In this document: piece by piece, positions 22,990 through 25,590 of the stretch | Numbering within the stretch: position 1 is the stretch's first letter | How the letters are laid out: each line of letters starts with the position of its first letter | Virus record (IMG/VR): IMGVR_UViG_3300046009_004390 | Span: 1 to 25,590 of that record | Length of the DNA stretch: 25,590 nt | DNA from: a virus | Direction: 5' to 3' (one strand) | Position numbers and translations under genes: made by a program | Notes under the pieces: model-generated | Database searches by the model: none | Told to the model about the DNA's origin: nothing | What the model saw: only the letters and a program-made list of their open reading frames with translations

Positions 22990-23378
22990 TGCTCCCGCAC
23001 TACCGCCACAACGTCGCGCTGTTCTTCAAGGGCTTCCGCAAGCTCGACGAGATCAAGCTCTTCGAGGGGTGGAACACGCTCTTCTTCGGGCTGCTGTACG
23101 CGCTCAACTACGGCACGCACGTCATCCTCTGGGGTGGCGCTGTCGTCTCGTGGTCGCGCTTCAGCTACGAGAACCGGAAGACCTACAAGATGGCTCGCTG
23201 GGTCGACTGGCTCCTCAACGCGGTCGACGACGACCACGGCAAGGAGGCTGGGAAGGCGCTGTGGGGTTCCGTTCCAACCCCCTCCGCGGAAGCACGGATC
23301 GTGCGGGCCTTCTGGATCGTCCTGACCGTTGCTATCCTCGCGTGGGCGTACATGAGGTGGTTTCGTGACCAAGGCTGA
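22989..23378 (+). CDS. Small membrane protein with two helices; possible holin
   Basis: ATG at 22989 overlaps the previous stop (TGATG); 129 residues. Two hydrophobic helices are clear: residues 30-55 (LFFGLLYALNYGTHVILWGG) and 104-122 (IVRAFWIVLTVAILAWAYM). The N-terminus is basic. A middle segment contains RWVDWLLNAVDDDHGKE and likely lies in the cytoplasm. Size and topology allow a holin, but no endolysin gene is adjacent and the gene lies among ejection proteins, so a membrane protein needed for virion function is equally possible. It overlaps the next gene by 14 bases, and its 3' end supplies the SD of that gene. Confidence 0.7.
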   Translation: MLPHYRHNVALFFKGFRKLDEIKLFEGWNTLFFGLLYALNYGTHVILWGGAVVSWSRFSYENRKTYKMARWVDWLLNAVDDDHGKEAGKALWGSVPTPSAEARIVRAFWIVLTVAILAWAYMRWFRDQG

Positions 23379-25227
23379 ACGTATTCAGCAGGCGATGCGG
23401 GCGGCCAAGGCCGACGGGAACGAGCCGGCCTACATGGAGCTTCGTCAGATGCTCGCGGACGCCTACCGCGAGGAGAACGTCGGCGCGGCCACGTCAGGCA
23501 TGGGAACGGGCGAGCGGGTCGCCGCGAACCTCGGCGCCGGGATGATGGATCTCGCCATGGGCGCCCGGCAGTCGCTCGGCATGGCCTCCGGCGAGGACGC
23601 CCGGCAGAAGGCGCTCATCGACGCCGAGCTGGCCGAGTCCACGACCGGCGGCTCGGCGCTTCAGGTGGCCGGCAACATCCTCCCCACCCTCGCCCTGCCC
23701 TTCGGCGCCGGGATGCGTGGCGCGGCCCTCGGCGGCGGGCTCGTGGGCGGCCTCATGCCGACCCAGAACGACAACATCGCCGCCGGGAAGCTCCAGAACA
23801 TCGCCCTCGGCGCGGCCGGTGGCGCGGCCGGCCAGAAGGTCATGGACGTTGTCGGCCCCCGGCTGGGTTCCGCGCTGGGCTCGACACGGGACTTCTTCGT
23901 GAGGCAGGGGCTCTCCACGGAGGGGCTCCGCCAGCGGCTCGCCGAGCGGATGTTCATGCGCGAGGCCGGCGATCCCGCGGCTGCTGCGGCGTCGGTTCGC
24001 TCCGGCCTCTCAGCCGAGATCCCGGGCGTGATGCCGACGACCGGCCAGCTCCTCCAGAACCGCGCCATGCTCGGCGCAGAGCGCGCCCTCCGCGAGTCGG
24101 GCGGCGAGGCCGGCGTGCCGTTCCGGGCGACGCTCGAAGCGAACAACGCGGCACGGCTCGGCGTCCTCCGGCAGGGGCTCGACGTGGATCCGTCGACGAT
24201 CCGCGGCCCAGCAAGCAAGCAGTGGGATCAGAACTTCGCGAACCTCCGCCTCCAGCCCGGCGGCGCCGACCCGAACGACAAGGTCAAGGCGCTGCTGTCG
24301 ATGTACCAGAACAAGATGGCCGGCAGCAGCGACTCCGTGCTGAAGGTCTTCGACAACCTGAAGCGGAAGTGGGCCGAGATCCGCGCCCTCCCGGAGAGCA
24401 AGCAGCTCGACGCGATCCACAAGTTCCGCATGACGAGCATCAACCAAGTCATCAACGAGACGGTTGGCTCCGACCGCAACACGGCCAAGCTCATCGCGCG
24501 GTCGCTCATCCCGTTCAAGCAGGCGCTCGATCGCCGCATCCAGAACCGGCTCGCTTCCGGCGACTGGCGCGGCATGATGCAGTCCTACAGCCGCGATATG
24601 ACCCGCGCCTCACAGGCGGAGGCGGGCCGCGGGGTGCTTCGTGACGCCGAGGGCGTGGCGACGCGGATGTCGAGCGGCGACCCTTCGCTTCAGTCGGCGC
24701 GCAGCACGATCCGCAACGCCCTGTCGCCGGACAACGCCGTGAACGACTTCGGGGACGACACCTTCAACGCTGGCGCGCGCGACACGATGGAGTCCGTCCT
24801 CTCGTCCCTCGACCGCGAGAAGATGGCCTACGCCCCGGATGTTGGCCCGATGGGCTCGGCGACCGCCGAAAACCTCGCGGCCATGCAGGCGTTCGGCCGT
24901 CCGGCGATGAAGAACGTGACCCTCTCCGACGCCGCGGCGATCGCGGCCGGCGCCTTCGCGAACCCGCTGGTGGCCGCTGGCGTGGGCTTGCAGCGCATCG
25001 CCGCCCACCGGGCGGAGCGCGACATCGCCCAGCGGCTCATCACGCTTTATCGTGACCCAATCGAGGCACTGCGCGTACTCGATCGGCTCGCCATGCCCGC
25101 GCAGAAGAAGCAAGCCGTCGCAGCAGCTCTTGAGGGGTTGCTGCAAGAAGGTCCGCGGCGGCTGGGTGTCGGCGCTGGAGCCGGAGCAGCAATGGCGATG
25201 CCGCCAGCATTACTGAGCGCACAGTAA
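23365..25227 (+). CDS. Large internal virion (DNA ejection) protein
   Basis: GTG at 23365 has a strong SD (GAGGTGG at 23353-23359) inside the previous gene; 620 residues. An N-terminal charged helix is followed by Gly/Ala-rich hydrophobic stretches at about 95-131 (ALQVAGNILPTLALPFGAG and onward) and 143-156, likely membrane-active. Then follow a long helical region with GVMPTTGQLLQNRAMLGAER and LEANNAARLGVLRQ, a segment with WDQNF, and a helical C-terminus ending DPIEALRVLDRLAMPAQKK and a Gly/Ala tail. Podovirus ejection proteins often have this order. They leave the virion with the DNA and form a channel across the cell wall. Length fits. No lysozyme motif is recognised. Confidence 0.78.
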   Translation: MTKAERIQQAMRAAKADGNEPAYMELRQMLADAYREENVGAATSGMGTGERVAANLGAGMMDLAMGARQSLGMASGEDARQKALIDAELAESTTGGSALQVAGNILPTLALPFGAGMRGAALGGGLVGGLMPTQNDNIAAGKLQNIALGAAGGAAGQKVMDVVGPRLGSALGSTRDFFVRQGLSTEGLRQRLAERMFMREAGDPAAAAASVRSGLSAEIPGVMPTTGQLLQNRAMLGAERALRESGGEAGVPFRATLEANNAARLGVLRQGLDVDPSTIRGPASKQWDQNFANLRLQPGGADPNDKVKALLSMYQNKMAGSSDSVLKVFDNLKRKWAEIRALPESKQLDAIHKFRMTSINQVINETVGSDRNTAKLIARSLIPFKQALDRRIQNRLASGDWRGMMQSYSRDMTRASQAEAGRGVLRDAEGVATRMSSGDPSLQSARSTIRNALSPDNAVNDFGDDTFNAGARDTMESVLSSLDREKMAYAPDVGPMGSATAENLAAMQAFGRPAMKNVTLSDAAAIAAGAFANPLVAAGVGLQRIAAHRAERDIAQRLITLYRDPIEALRVLDRLAMPAQKKQAVAAALEGLLQEGPRRLGVGAGAGAAMAMPPALLSAQ

Positions 25228-25293
25228 GCAGCATCACGAGGAGAGCCAGCGGGCGGAGTGCGGCAGCAAGCACGATGCTCATGAGGACGCAGT

Positions 25294-25590
25294 ATGGCAC
25301 GGAAGACAATCACCCAGCTCACCCAGCTCAGTCGCGCCGGCGCCAACCGGAAGACGGACCTCATCCCCGTTTGGGACGCCGACGCCGCCGTCACCAAATA
25401 CATGACCCTCGCCGATGCGATCGCCAACCTCGGCGTAGTCGACCTCCGCGACTGGGACATCGATTTCACCGGCGCCACGAACGAAGCCGTCGACGTGCAG
25501 GCGTGGCAGGATCAAGCCGCTGCCGACGGGCGTATCGCAGTCGCTCCCCCGGGCGTCATCGGGCTTGGCGCGAAGGTGACCTTCAAGGCG
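25294..25590 (+). CDS. Probable tailspike, N-terminal part (runs off the window)
   Basis: ATG at 25294 has GAGGA upstream at good spacing. The frame is open to the right edge (99 codons seen). An N-terminal segment (TITQLTQLSRAGANRKTDLI, then PVWDADAAVTKYMTLADAI) is like the head- or tail-binding start of many phage receptor proteins. It is followed by VDLRDWDIDFTGATNEAVDV, QAWQDQAAADGRIAVAPPGV and IGLGAKVTFK. This DLRDW-D-TGATNEA-Q-PPG-I pattern marks the entry to a right-handed beta-helix in tailspikes with lyase or hydrolase activity on host surface sugars. The enzyme part lies outside the window. A 9-bp tandem repeat (ACCCAGCTC) near 25316 encodes TQLTQL. Confidence 0.75.
   Translation, partial: MARKTITQLTQLSRAGANRKTDLIPVWDADAAVTKYMTLADAIANLGVVDLRDWDIDFTGATNEAVDVQAWQDQAAADGRIAVAPPGVIGLGAKVTFKA

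Noticed and set aside
25228-25293. Gap before the tailspike searched for promoter or terminator
   Set aside because: No convincing stem with T-run and no -35/-10 pair was found; only the ribosome site of the next gene is evident.

Overview
This window is part of the genome of a tailed, probably short-tailed (podovirus-like) bacteriophage. All supported genes lie on the + strand, are tightly packed, and are often joined by ATGA, GTGA, TGATG or TAATG overlaps. Base composition is high in G+C with strong G/C preference at third codon positions, so the host is probably a high-GC bacterium. A weak TTGAC-type promoter would fit a proteobacterial host, but nothing in the sequence fixes the host. I see no tRNA, CRISPR array, insertion sequence, integrase, replication gene or clear lysis enzyme. 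The window therefore covers an accessory block plus the virion block of a larger genome.

Region 1 (1-2963) is an accessory block of small coupled genes. It holds a Cys-rich probable zinc-binding protein whose reading frame looks disturbed, small hypotheticals, a zinc-motif protein with a C-terminal membrane helix, two diverged paralogues (860-1186 and 1532-1867), a 61-residue gene bounded by a 19-bp direct repeat, and a PD-(D/E)XK nuclease-like protein. A tiny Lys/Pro-rich peptide gene follows, and then about 290 bp of non-coding DNA rich in inverted repeats.

Region 2 (2964-5585) is the DNA packaging module. It has two small ORFs, a helical protein in the position of a small terminase subunit, a cysteine-rich zinc-ribbon-like protein, and the large terminase with ATPase and nuclease motifs.

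Region 3 (5590-14686) is the head module: portal, a 1376-residue multidomain protein of the phage polyvalent type, two small helical proteins, a scaffold-like protein, a major capsid protein of the DUF5309/SU10-like HK97-fold type, and a textbook intrinsic terminator right after the capsid gene.

Region 4 (14690-25590) is the connector, tail and ejection module. It has a small hypothetical, a head-tail adaptor, a fibre-like protein with VWNF repeats and a C1q-like end, a large tail structural protein, a small virion-associated protein, a run of large Gly/Ala/Gln-rich probable internal (ejection) proteins with a small two-helix membrane protein among them, and the start of a probable beta-helix tailspike cut by the window edge.

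Together these genes build and fill the head (terminase, portal, scaffold, capsid), close it and add the tail (adaptor, tail protein, fibre, tailspike), and probably deliver proteins with the DNA into the host (the polyvalent protein and the Gly-rich internal proteins). The most unusual parts are the polyvalent protein with three matching Gly-rich/AEA segments and an HExxH motif, the repeat-bounded gene cassette beside tandem paralogues, and the hairpin-rich non-coding stretch before the packaging genes.
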